Shown: positions 30,680 through 39,966 of the stretch, one piece after another
Layout: each line of letters opens with the position of its first letter
How positions within the stretch are numbered: the first letter of the stretch is position 1
DNA from: Trabulsiella guamensis ATCC 49490
GTDB lineage: Bacteria; Pseudomonadota; Gammaproteobacteria; Enterobacterales; Enterobacteriaceae
Assembly: GCF_000734965.1 (NCBI RefSeq)
Contig: NZ_JMTB01000031.1
Location: 1 to 40,943, forward strand
Direction: 5' to 3'
DNA length: 40,943 nt
The notes under the pieces: model-generated
The model's database searches: none
Told to the model about the DNA's origin: nothing
The model's input: the letters and a program-made list of their open reading frames with translations, nothing else
Made by a program: the position numbers and the translations under genes

Positions 30680-30903
30680 TATCCTTTCCTCTTCAAAATT
30701 ACGGTGTTATTTCTGCCAGCAATGCACATAATTCTGCGCGGTTCTGCTGGAGTCATTAAAATCATAGTTGAGTTGCCGGAAATCGGTAGACCGTAAATGG
30801 AGGACGCAGCGTTGCGTTTTCGGAACGATAAGTTTTTATTAGATATGTTGAATGGATATGAGGGTTCGGAGAAAGTTAAATATCCGCCCCCTCATTAAAA
30901 CAT

Positions 30904-31434
30904 TCACGAACGCTTGCGCGGCATCATTCGCAGCAGCGTGTTATCACGCCAGTAGTAGTGGTGCGCCAGTGCCGCCACGGCGTGCAGGCCGATCACCCAG
31001 TAGCCGAGGTTCGCCAGAAATTCGTGATACTCCTTCAGCGTATCGGCAAGGTCAAAGTTCGACGCTGCGGCGTGGGGCATCGAAATACCGAAGGCGATCC
31101 AAGGATTACCGCGGTTGTACATCATTACGAAGCCAATCACCGGCAGCACGAGGAACAGCAGATAAATCACCAGATGCCCGAGATGCGCCAGCCCGGTCAT
31201 CATCGGTTTGGGTTTTGGCACAATCGGCGGCGCCGGACGCTTAAGGCGTATCAACAGACGCGCTACCGTCAACACGAGAATTGAAATTCCGCCGGAAACA
31301 TGAACCATATTAAACGCCGGCCGATACTCGCGTGGGAAAAATCCCCTCAGTTCCATCGCGCAATAAGTCACGATGACCAGTAAAAAAACTACCCAGTGAA
31401 GGCCAATCTGTAAGCCTGAATATTTGTCACGCAT
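30904..31434 (-). CDS. cybB: Cytochrome b561 (CybB), superoxide:quinone oxidoreductase
   Basis: A 176-residue four-helix membrane cytochrome matching E. coli CybB, which moves electrons from superoxide to ubiquinone. Heme-ligating histidines are visible in GLHWVVFLLV (helix 1), FNMVHVSGGI (helix 2) and VIGLHAVAALAHHY (helix 4), and the conserved PKPKPMMTGLAHLGHL loop is present. It ends in LLRMMPRKRS as in E. coli. Divergent from gapC with 191 bases between. In K-12 ydcA, the hok/mok toxin-antitoxin pair and the sRNA rydC lie between cybB and trg; I do not find any of them here. Confidence 0.94.
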   Translation of the reverse strand: MRDKYSGLQIGLHWVVFLLVIVTYCAMELRGFFPREYRPAFNMVHVSGGISILVLTVARLLIRLKRPAPPIVPKPKPMMTGLAHLGHLVIYLLFLVLPVIGFVMMYNRGNPWIAFGISMPHAAASNFDLADTLKEYHEFLANLGYWVIGLHAVAALAHHYYWRDNTLLRMMPRKRS

Positions 31435-31625
31435 AACGTTATCTCGCTGAATGAAGTTGCCGGACTAACATAACGGCCTTTTCTTAATAATTCATTAACT
31501 TTTCTGTACCAATTTTCAAACAGTTTCAGTCTGTTGCCACTTACTGGTTGCTCATTTCCATTTCGTGAACTAAGCCTGGTGAAGTGCACTATTATCGACT
31601 CGTTGAGTTATGAAGGAGAAGATCC

Positions 31626-32627
31626 ATGAGTAAAATTGGTATTAACGGTTTTGGTCGCATTGGACGTCTGGTCCTGCGCCGTATTCTTGAAGTCAAAAGC
31701 ACGGCGGACATCGTTGCCATCAACGATTTAACCTCCCCGAAAGTGTTAGCCTATCTGCTCAAACACGACAGCAACTACGGCCCCTTCCCGTGGAGCGTCG
31801 ATTTCACTGAAGATGCGCTGATTGTCGATGGAAAAAAAATCACCGTCTATGCCGAAAAAGAGGCGAAAAACATTCCGTGGAAAGCGGTGGGCGCTGAGAT
31901 TATCGTCGAATGTACCGGCTTCTACACCTCAGCAGACAAAGCCAAAGCACACCTTGATGCAGGCGCGAAAAAAGTACTGATTTCCGCCCCGGCGGGTGAA
32001 ATGAAAACCATCGTCTACAACGTTAACGACGATACTCTGGACGCCAGCGACACGATTATCTCGGTTGCGTCCTGTACCACTAACTGCCTGGCGCCGATGG
32101 CGAAAGCCCTGCACGATGCGTTTGGTATTAAAATCGGTACCATGACCACCATTCACGCGTATACCGGCACCCAGGCACTGGTTGATGGCCCGCGTGGTAA
32201 AGATCTCCGGGCCTCGCGCGCGGCAGCAGAAAACGTCATTCCACACACCACTGGCGCAGCGAAAGCCATTGGTCTGGTGATCCCGGCACTGAGTGGCAAA
32301 CTGAAAGGCCATGCGCAACGCGTTCCGGTGAAAACAGGGTCTGTCACCGAACTGGTGTCTATTCTGGATAAAAAAGTAACCGTAGATGAGATCCACCAGG
32401 CGTTGAAAAAAGCGACGGAAAATAACGAATCGTTCGGTTATACCGAGGAAGAGATCGTCTCCTCTGATGTGATTGGCTCACATTTCGGTTCGATCTTCGA
32501 TGCCACACAAACCGAGATCACCGAGGCCGGTGATTTGCAACTGGTGAAAACGGTCTCCTGGTACGACAACGAATATGGCTTTGTGACACAACTGATTCGC
32601 GTGCTGGATAAATTCGCGAAACTGTAA
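31626..32627 (+). CDS. gapC: Glyceraldehyde-3-phosphate dehydrogenase GapC, intact
   Basis: A 333-residue GAPDH. The Rossmann start is [16 protein letters not shown]; catalytic Cys150 lies in SCTTNCLAP and His177 in TIHAYTGTQ. Substrate-binding [19 protein letters not shown] and the C-terminal SWYDNEYGF are complete. It differs from GapA-type enzymes and corresponds to gapC, which is split into fragments in K-12; here it is full length with no stop. AAGGAGAAG precedes ATG 31626. A strong terminator follows. The aldA gene that lies between gapC and ydcF in K-12 is missing. Confidence 0.93.
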   Translation: MSKIGINGFGRIGRLVLRRILEVKSTADIVAINDLTSPKVLAYLLKHDSNYGPFPWSVDFTEDALIVDGKKITVYAEKEAKNIPWKAVGAEIIVECTGFYTSADKAKAHLDAGAKKVLISAPAGEMKTIVYNVNDDTLDASDTIISVASCTTNCLAPMAKALHDAFGIKIGTMTTIHAYTGTQALVDGPRGKDLRASRAAAENVIPHTTGAAKAIGLVIPALSGKLKGHAQRVPVKTGSVTELVSILDKKVTVDEIHQALKKATENNESFGYTEEEIVSSDVIGSHFGSIFDATQTEITEAGDLQLVKTVSWYDNEYGFVTQLIRVLDKFAKL

Positions 32628-32633
32628 GCCCCC

Positions 32634-32663
32634 TGCGGATGGCCTGCGCCATCCGCATTTTTT
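32634..32663 (+). terminator. Rho-independent terminator of gapC
   Basis: A perfect 10-bp stem TGCGGATGGC / GCCATCCGCA with loop CTGC, followed by six T. It begins 7 bases after the gapC stop and ends 9 bases before the convergent ydcF stop. Confidence 0.92.
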
Positions 32664-32671
32664 CCGCAGGA

Positions 32672-33472
32672 TCACATCAGCGCACGGCTTTTCAATGCCT
32701 CCACCAGCAATGCATCATGATGCAAACGCTGCCAGGCGTCCTCCACTTCAGCAGGAATATCCACATGGCTGATAAACCCTTTGCCGCGTGGGCCATACCC
32801 TTGTGCATTGTCACGCAGACGGGGGAGTTCACCGAGGATCAGCGACAGAAAGCGTTCTACCGGCCATAACCCGGTGCTGTCGCCGCTGAAACACACTCCC
32901 TGCTCGCTATTGCGCAATACCGGTGTCAGGCCCGGATAGCTTTTCCACACCGGCGCACTGGCGCTGTCGTGCCAGACACGGGCAAAAGTCGCCATCGTAC
33001 GCCGCTGCATGGTCGGATCCTGCACCACGATGCCTTCCTGACAATGAATACCGGTCTCTTCCATCATCGCGCGGGTGAATTTCGCGTTTTCCCCGCAGTT
33101 CGTCGATTTACTTTCCACCAGCATACGTTCGCGGGGAATGTTCCAGAACTGATGAGCAATATCGGCAAGGATCGCTGCTTCCGTGCGCCCGGTCGTGCGG
33201 ATGCTGTTGTAACGCGGGTGGCGGGCTATCGCTGCATACAAAAATGTCGTCGAATGACCAATACCGCCGCTTATCAGCAGCGTTTGTTCGCCACTGGCAA
33301 CCAACTGACAGGCGGCATCAATCGTTGGGATCACCGCGTTGCCGTTCAGCACCACCAGATCCGCCTCGCCCGGTCGCGGACGAGGATGATAGTCATTCTG
33401 CGCCAGCCACGCGCCAACGGTATTCGCAGCATTCAGCGTTGATTCGGGTAATTCCGGAAAGTTCGTCAACAT
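32672..33472 (-). CDS. ydcF: DUF218 SAM-binding protein YdcF
   Basis: A 266-residue protein of the DUF218 (ElyC/SanA/YdcF) family, same length as E. coli YdcF, which has been shown to bind S-adenosylmethionine but has no known reaction. Motifs are [62 protein letters not shown] and [15 protein letters not shown]. No signal peptide. The frame is open further upstream to 33529, but ATG 33472 is preceded by AAGGAAAAA and gives the E. coli length. Confidence 0.92.
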   Translation of the reverse strand: MLTNFPELPESTLNAANTVGAWLAQNDYHPRPRPGEADLVVLNGNAVIPTIDAACQLVASGEQTLLISGGIGHSTTFLYAAIARHPRYNSIRTTGRTEAAILADIAHQFWNIPRERMLVESKSTNCGENAKFTRAMMEETGIHCQEGIVVQDPTMQRRTMATFARVWHDSASAPVWKSYPGLTPVLRNSEQGVCFSGDSTGLWPVERFLSLILGELPRLRDNAQGYGPRGKGFISHVDIPAEVEDAWQRLHHDALLVEALKSRALM

Positions 33473-33567
33473 AATTTTTCCTTCTTCCCACATTGAAACC
33501 ACAGGGTAACGCATGCATCCTCTCAGCACAGGGGATCACTCCGAAAGCCACAACCGCGCCCGGATAC

Positions 33568-36500
33568 TTAACTTATCTGCTCCATCGCCTGCAGAATACG
33601 CTTGTCGGAAATCGGGTACGGCGTACCCAGTTGCTGCGCAAAATAGCTGACGCGCAGCTCTTCAATCATCCAGCGGATCTCTTTCACGTCGTCATCATCA
33701 CGGCGCGCTGGCGGCAGTTTGTTAAGCCACTGCTGCCAGGCCTGCTGTACGCTTTCCACTTTCAGCATTTGCGCGCGATCACGGTGCGGATCAATCGCCA
33801 GTTTTTCCAGACGACGCTCAATCGCCTGCAAATAACGCAATGTATCACCCAGTTTTTTGAAACCGTTGCCGGTAACAAACCCGCGGTAAACCAGACCGCC
33901 CATCTGCGCTTTGATATCCGACATTCCGAGCGCCATAGTCATGTCCACGCGCCCTTTCAGTCGTTTGTTAATGTTGAAGACCGTGGTGAGGATCTGCTCC
34001 ACCTGCTTAGCAATCTCCACAACTGTGTCGTTCAGCTCGGCGCGAACTTTCTCATGCAGCGCGGTAAAGCCCTCTTCCGTCCAGACAGGGCCGCCTGCTC
34101 GCTCAATGAGCTTATCAACGCCACAGGAGATACAGTCATCAATCAGATCCAGCACTTTACCATAAGGGTTGAAATAGAGCCCCAGCTTGGCTTTATTGGG
34201 CAATTTTTCGTGCAGATACTTGATTGGTGACGGGATGTTCAGCAGCAATAAACGGCGTAAACCACGCCACATTGCCTGCTGCTGTTCCTGGGGGTTATCG
34301 AACAGCTTAATCGCCACGCTGTCGCGTTCATCAACCAGCGCAGGCCAGGCTTTGACCTTATAATTGCCCCGTTTTTGCTCGAAACTTTCTGCGAGCGTGC
34401 CGAAACTCCAGATGTGCAGCCCGCTTTGTTCTATACCGTCATCCGCTACCGCAGACAGGGTTTCCTGAACTTTCCCTTTTAACTCGTCTTTCAGCGTCGT
34501 CAGGCTACTGCCTTCCTGAAGTTTCTTATTGTTCTCATCCACCACGCGGAAAGTCATTTTCAGATGATCGGGCACCTGCTCCCAGTGCCAGTCCTCCCGG
34601 TCAACAGTAACCCCTGTCATGCGGCGTAGTTCACGCTCCAGCGCATCCAGTAATGGCAGCTCCAGCGGCGTAACACGGCCTAAAAATGCCTCTGCGTAGT
34701 TCGGTGCCGGAACAAAATTGCGGCGTACCGGTTTCGGCAATGATTTAATCAATGCGATGATAAGCTCCCGACGCAGTCCCGGGATCTGCCACTCAAAACC
34801 GCCTTCCTCGACCTGATTGAGCAGCGGCAGCGGGATATGTACCGTAACGCCGTCAGCGTCAGTACCGGGTTCAAACTGGTAGCTCAGACGCAGCTTCAGA
34901 TTGCCCTGATGCCAGAAATTGGGGTAATCCAGCTTGCTGACCTTTTCCGCGCCCTCTTTGATCAGCATGCTCTTCTCAAAATTGAGCAGATCGGGCGTTT
35001 CGCGGCTGACCTTTTTCCACCAGCTGTCAAAGTGGCGCGCGGTGATGACGTCGTGGCTGATACGCTGGTCGTAAAACTCAAATAACGACTCGTCATCCAC
35101 CAGAATGTCGCGACGGCGTGACTTATGCTCCAGTTCTTCGACCTCCGCACGCAGTTTCAGATTGTCGCGGAAGAAGGCGTGGCGGGTCTGCCAGTCGCCT
35201 TCCACTAGTGCATGGCGGATGAATAACTCGCGGCACAGCGCGGGATCGATCCGGCTGTAATTCACTTTACGCGCCGCGACGATCGGCAAACCGTACAGGG
35301 TGACTTTTTCTGTCGCCATCACCGCCCCTTGCGCCCGCTCCCAGTGCGCTTCGCTCCAGGAGCGCTTGATGAGGTGCTGCGCCAGTGGCTCAACCCATTC
35401 CGGCTCAATCCGCGCAGCCACGCGGCCCCACAAACGGCTGGTTTCCACCAGCTCGGCGACCATCGTCCATTTCGGCGGCTTTTTGAATAAACCGGAACCT
35501 GGGAAGATGGCGAAGCGGGCGTTGCGCGCGCCGGTAAATTCCTGCTTGTCGGCATCTTTCATGCCGATGTGCGACAGCAAGCCGGTTAACAGCGCCAGGT
35601 GGATCTCGCGGTATTCTGCGGGTTCACTATTCACCGGAATGCCCAGCTCTTTCACCACCTGCCGCAGCTGGGTATAAACATCCTGCCATTCGCGTACACG
35701 CAGATAGTTGAGAAAATCGGTGCGGCACAGGCGGCGGAACTGATTCGACGACAGCGCTTTCTGCTGTTCGCCGAGGTAGTTCCATAGATTGACGAAGGCC
35801 AGAAAATCGGACTCTTTATCGTGAAAACGACGATGTTTTTCATCAGAAGCCTGCTGTTTATCCATCGGGCGCTCGCGCGGATCCTGAATCGATAGCGCCG
35901 CGGTGATGATCATCGCCTCACGCACACATCCATGCTTTTGCGCCTCCAGCACCATGCGCGCCAGACGCGGGTCCACCGGCAACTGGCTGAGCTGACGCCC
36001 CATGGCAGTCAGTTTATACGCCGTTTGCTGTTCATCCGTGGTGATCGCCCCCAGCTCTTCCAGCAACCGTACGCCATCCTGAATGTTGCGGTTGTCCGGC
36101 GCCTCGACAAAGGGGAATGCCGCGATATCACCCAGACCCAATGCTGTCATTTGCAGAATGACGGATGCAAGGTTGGTACGCAGGATCTCCGGATCGGTAA
36201 ATTCCGGGCGTGACAGGAAATCGTCTTCCGAATAGAGACGAATACAGATCCCTTCCGAAACACGTCCGCAGCGGCCCTTACGCTGGTTTGCCGATGCCTG
36301 AGAGACCGGCTCGATCGGCAGCCGCTGAACTTTGGTACGGTAACTGTAGCGACTGATGCGCGCCGTTCCGGGATCGATCACATATTTAATGCCCGGGACC
36401 GTCAGCGACGCTTCAGCAACGTTGGTCGCCAGTACGATCCGCCGCCCGCTGTGGGGCTGGAACACGCGGTTTTGCTCACTGTTCGACAGCCGTGCGTACA

Positions 36501-37467
36501 ACGGCAGGATCTCCGTATGGCGCAGTTCCAGCTTAGCCAGGGCATCCGCGGTGTCACGAATTTCACGCTCGCCGCTCATGAAAATCAGAATGTCGCCAGC
36601 GCTTTCGTGACTCAGTTCGTCCACTGCGTCAAAAATTGCCTGTAACTGATCCCGCTCGGTGTCGTCCGCCTCTTCCACGATAGGCCGATAGCGCACTTCC
36701 ACCGGATAGGTGCGCCCGGAGACTTCAATCACTGGCGCATGGTCAAAGTGACGTGAGAAACGCTCCGGATCAATAGTCGCGGAGGTGATGATTACTTTCA
36801 GATCCGGGCGACGCGGCAGGAGTTCTTTCAGGTAGCCAAGCAGAAAATCGATGTTCAGGCTGCGCTCGTGCGCTTCATCAATAATAATGGTGTCGTACTG
36901 CATCAACAGCCGATCCTGCTGGATTTCCGCCAGCAGAATACCGTCGGTCATCAGCTTGACCATGGTGTTATCGCTGAGGCGATCGCTGAAACGGACTTTG
37001 TAGCCGATGCACTCGCCCGGCTCGCTCTGCAGCTCTTCGGCAATACGGTTAGCCACCGTCCGCGCTGCCAGACGACGCGGCTGAGTATGACCAATCAAAC
37101 CTTTAATGCCGCGCCCCAGCTCCATGCAGATTTTTGGTAGCTGTGTGGTTTTACCGGAGCCGGTCTCCCCTGCCACAATCACCACCTGGTGGTCGCGAAT
37201 AGCCCTGAGGATGTCTTCTTTCTTCTGGCTGACCGGCAAGTTGTCCGGATACGTAATATCCGGACGCGCGGCGGTACGCAGCAGGACCTTACCGGCTGCC
37301 TGTTCAATCTCTTTGGCCAACGCCTGGAAAATGGCCTGTTGCGCTTCAGGATTTTTAACCTTCTTCGCGCCCTGCAGACGGCGGGCAAAGCGCTGTTTAT
37401 CGCGCAGCATCAGACCATCAAGCTGGTGGTGGAGGGAAGCGACGGTGAGTTTATTCTGTTCTGTCAT
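33568..37467 (-). CDS. hrpA: ATP-dependent RNA helicase HrpA (DEAH box)
   Basis: A 1299-residue DEAH-box helicase, the length of E. coli HrpA, which acts on mRNA and rescues stalled ribosomes. Motif I AGETGSGKTTQLPK is at about 99-112, DEAH at 197-200, SATID near 229, motif VI QRKGRCGR near 395. The ratchet/OB region follows, and then the large DUF3418 C-terminal half characteristic of bacterial HrpA (for example HIPLPLLNQVEEGGFEWQIP). No interruption is visible. Divergent from azoR with a 203-base gap. Confidence 0.96.
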   Translation of the reverse strand: MTEQNKLTVASLHHQLDGLMLRDKQRFARRLQGAKKVKNPEAQQAIFQALAKEIEQAAGKVLLRTAARPDITYPDNLPVSQKKEDILRAIRDHQVVIVAGETGSGKTTQLPKICMELGRGIKGLIGHTQPRRLAARTVANRIAEELQSEPGECIGYKVRFSDRLSDNTMVKLMTDGILLAEIQQDRLLMQYDTIIIDEAHERSLNIDFLLGYLKELLPRRPDLKVIITSATIDPERFSRHFDHAPVIEVSGRTYPVEVRYRPIVEEADDTERDQLQAIFDAVDELSHESAGDILIFMSGEREIRDTADALAKLELRHTEILPLYARLSNSEQNRVFQPHSGRRIVLATNVAEASLTVPGIKYVIDPGTARISRYSYRTKVQRLPIEPVSQASANQRKGRCGRVSEGICIRLYSEDDFLSRPEFTDPEILRTNLASVILQMTALGLGDIAAFPFVEAPDNRNIQDGVRLLEELGAITTDEQQTAYKLTAMGRQLSQLPVDPRLARMVLEAQKHGCVREAMIITAALSIQDPRERPMDKQQASDEKHRRFHDKESDFLAFVNLWNYLGEQQKALSSNQFRRLCRTDFLNYLRVREWQDVYTQLRQVVKELGIPVNSEPAEYREIHLALLTGLLSHIGMKDADKQEFTGARNARFAIFPGSGLFKKPPKWTMVAELVETSRLWGRVAARIEPEWVEPLAQHLIKRSWSEAHWERAQGAVMATEKVTLYGLPIVAARKVNYSRIDPALCRELFIRHALVEGDWQTRHAFFRDNLKLRAEVEELEHKSRRRDILVDDESLFEFYDQRISHDVITARHFDSWWKKVSRETPDLLNFEKSMLIKEGAEKVSKLDYPNFWHQGNLKLRLSYQFEPGTDADGVTVHIPLPLLNQVEEGGFEWQIPGLRRELIIALIKSLPKPVRRNFVPAPNYAEAFLGRVTPLELPLLDALERELRRMTGVTVDREDWHWEQVPDHLKMTFRVVDENNKKLQEGSSLTTLKDELKGKVQETLSAVADDGIEQSGLHIWSFGTLAESFEQKRGNYKVKAWPALVDERDSVAIKLFDNPQEQQQAMWRGLRRLLLLNIPSPIKYLHEKLPNKAKLGLYFNPYGKVLDLIDDCISCGVDKLIERAGGPVWTEEGFTALHEKVRAELNDTVVEIAKQVEQILTTVFNINKRLKGRVDMTMALGMSDIKAQMGGLVYRGFVTGNGFKKLGDTLRYLQAIERRLEKLAIDPHRDRAQMLKVESVQQAWQQWLNKLPPARRDDDDVKEIRWMIEELRVSYFAQQLGTPYPISDKRILQAMEQIS

Positions 37468-37505
37468 AGTGTTATCGGGCAGCGCACTGCCGGAAAAAGG
37501 CTTAC

Positions 37506-37573
37506 GTCATTGTTCGTTATAGAGTACCACATTCGCGCTTTTCGTCTCTTGTTCAATAATTTCGAACAATGAC
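37506..37573. promoter_or_regulatory. Inverted repeat in the hrpA-azoR gap
   Basis: GTCATTGTTCG (37506-37516) recurs as its exact inverted copy CGAACAATGAC (37563-37573). A third half-site TTGTTC at 37549-37554 pairs with GAACAA at 37564-37569 in a tighter dyad (spacer 9). This looks like a regulator binding array upstream of azoR. Which regulator is unknown. Confidence 0.45.
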
Positions 37574-37610
37574 TTCGATATATTGCGCTATCCATGTGGC
37601 AGGATTGTGA

Positions 37611-38276
<666 letters not shown>

Positions 38277-38282
38277 GATCTC

Positions 38283-38312
38283 CCCCTCTCACCGCCCGGT
38301 GGGAGGGGTTTT
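38283..38312 (+). terminator. Rho-independent terminator of azoR
   Basis: An 11-bp stem CCCCTCTCACC / GGTGGGAGGGG (one T-G wobble) with loop GCCC, then TTTT. It begins 7 bases after the azoR stop. Confidence 0.9.
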
Positions 38313-38352
38313 ATTTCCCCAATGTTTCCGCGTTACCATTAAGCCGCCGCAT

Positions 38353-38949
38353 TCAAGAGGCTGACTTCGGCCGCAAATTCTCATCAAATACCAGTCTCTG
38401 ACGACCAGCTTCGACTTCGCGCAGCGGTTCCACCTGATGCAGGGTTAACTTGCAACGTTCCACCAGTACCTGATATTCGCGTGTGCCCTGCTTTTTCCAG
38501 GCTATCTCCTGCTCGCTCAGCGCGCGGGTAGCTTTAGCTGGACTACCGATAATCAAATGGTCGGCCGGCATTTCGGCCTTTGCTTTCACAAACGCTGCAG
38601 CACCGACAATGCTGTTCTCGCCGATGACCGCCCCGTCCATCACGACCGCGTTCATACCCACCAGCGCGTTACGGCGGATAATACACCCATGCAGGATTGC
38701 GCTGTGGCCGATATGCCCGTCTTCCTCAACTATTGTGTCCTGCTCCGGAAAGCCATGCATTACACAATTATCCTGAATATTGGCACCGTCTTTTACCACG
38801 ATGCGACCAAAATCGCCGCGCAGACTGGCGTTCGGTCCAACATAGACACCTTTACCTAAGATCACATCGCCAATCAGCACCGCCGTGGGATGCACATAGC
38901 TTTCCTCAGGCACCACTGGCGTCAGACCATCGATTTGATAGACAGGCAT
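38353..38949 (-). CDS. paaY: Hexapeptide-repeat thioesterase/transferase PaaY of phenylacetate catabolism
   Basis: A 198-residue gamma-carbonic-anhydrase-like beta-helix protein matching E. coli PaaY, a thioesterase that relieves build-up of phenylacetate-pathway CoA intermediates. Repeats are obvious from [20 protein letters not shown] onwards; [12 protein letters not shown] and NASLRGDFG carry the metal-site type histidines of this fold. ATG 38949 is used; an in-frame GTG lies one codon earlier. AAGGAGG precedes it. It follows paaX by 9 bases on the same strand, so the two form an operon as in E. coli. Confidence 0.95.
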   Translation of the reverse strand: MPVYQIDGLTPVVPEESYVHPTAVLIGDVILGKGVYVGPNASLRGDFGRIVVKDGANIQDNCVMHGFPEQDTIVEEDGHIGHSAILHGCIIRRNALVGMNAVVMDGAVIGENSIVGAAAFVKAKAEMPADHLIIGSPAKATRALSEQEIAWKKQGTREYQVLVERCKLTLHQVEPLREVEAGRQRLVFDENLRPKSAS

Positions 38950-38958
38950 CACGCCTCC

Positions 38959-39894
38959 TTAATTGAAATGCAGGCCACCAAAGCGCTGATAAAACAGACT
39001 GCCCGGTTGCGGTAATTCACCAACCGAGGTTTCCGCTTTTTCGCTCACCCAGGCCAGCGCGCCAGCGGCGACACGTTGATAGATATTAATACACAACTGC
39101 CGCGCCGCCTGCCCGGTCCAGTGCGCGGGTAGCAGCACCTCGGGCAGCAGCGGGTCTTTCAGCACCACGCGGCGGTAAAAATGGATCAGCAGTAACTGGA
39201 TATGGAAACAACGCTCAGGGGTAAGCTCGCCTGGCGCAGCCTCCCGCAACAGCGGCAACAGTGGCCGGAAAGAGTCGATAAACGCATTGTACATGATGTT
39301 CTGTTCGCTGAGTTGCCAGCACTCTTCCACCCGCGCGCGCAGGGCCGCCACCGACATCGCCAGCGGCGAGTGCGCCTCAAAACAGATCACGTTTTCCGCT
39401 ACGCCCGCCTCGTGCAACAGCGCCTGCACATCGGCCAGTTTTTGCGATGGCGACGCCATCAGGCTCGGCGCCAGCGTGCCGAAAACCTGCCAGATCAATT
39501 GTTTTTTTACATCCGCGAGCGTGGATTTATCCAGCCCTTCTGACAGCAGCAACAGCCATGTGCCGTCCCAGGCCGGTTGTTCCGCACGGTAAATTTTACC
39601 CTCCGCGCGGCGCGTCAGACGCAAGCCTTTATCGCTCAGCCGGTAGTAGCTGCGACGCCCGACGCGATCGACATCCAGCCAGCCTTCTTTGTTAAGGCGA
39701 AACAGCGCGGTGCGCACGAAGCGCTCGCCAAAACCAAGCCCTTCCAGTAATGCGGCCAGGCTGCCAAGCCAGATTTCGCCGCCGCGGTGCGACAGCGCAT
39801 CACCATACAGCGACGAAATTAGCGACGTCCCACTGATGGGTACGGAAGAGACTGCCTGTTGAATAAACACGTCAAGTCTGCTCATCTGATTCAT
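38959..39894 (-). CDS. paaX: Phenylacetyl-CoA-responsive repressor PaaX
   Basis: A 311-residue repressor of the phenylacetate operon, released by phenylacetyl-CoA. The winged helix contains SLYGDALSHRGGEIWLGSLA and VRTALFRLNKEGWLDVDRVG. The central domain and the C-terminal IQLLLIHFYRRVVLKDPLLP match E. coli PaaX. The C-terminus ends at FGGLHFN, some residues shorter than in E. coli. Two starts are possible: ATG 39894 (MNQMSRLD) or ATG 39885 (MSRLD, as annotated in E. coli); neither has a strong ribosome site, so the longer is given. Located between paaK and paaY as in K-12. Confidence 0.94.
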   Translation of the reverse strand: MNQMSRLDVFIQQAVSSVPISGTSLISSLYGDALSHRGGEIWLGSLAALLEGLGFGERFVRTALFRLNKEGWLDVDRVGRRSYYRLSDKGLRLTRRAEGKIYRAEQPAWDGTWLLLLSEGLDKSTLADVKKQLIWQVFGTLAPSLMASPSQKLADVQALLHEAGVAENVICFEAHSPLAMSVAALRARVEECWQLSEQNIMYNAFIDSFRPLLPLLREAAPGELTPERCFHIQLLLIHFYRRVVLKDPLLPEVLLPAHWTGQAARQLCINIYQRVAAGALAWVSEKAETSVGELPQPGSLFYQRFGGLHFN

Positions 39895-39966
39895 TCTTTT
39901 ATCTTTTTTATCCTGGATGAATCATAGCATATTGCCCCCACCGTCAGGCGAGGGGCATAACAGTGA

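Noticed and set aside
30680-30903. RydC small RNA or ydcA expected near cybB
   Set aside because: I searched both strands by eye for the RydC start and a small secreted-protein frame and found neither.
33473-33567. Terminator of hrpA
   Set aside because: No stable stem followed by T was found between hrpA and ydcF; read-through or Rho-dependent ending is possible.
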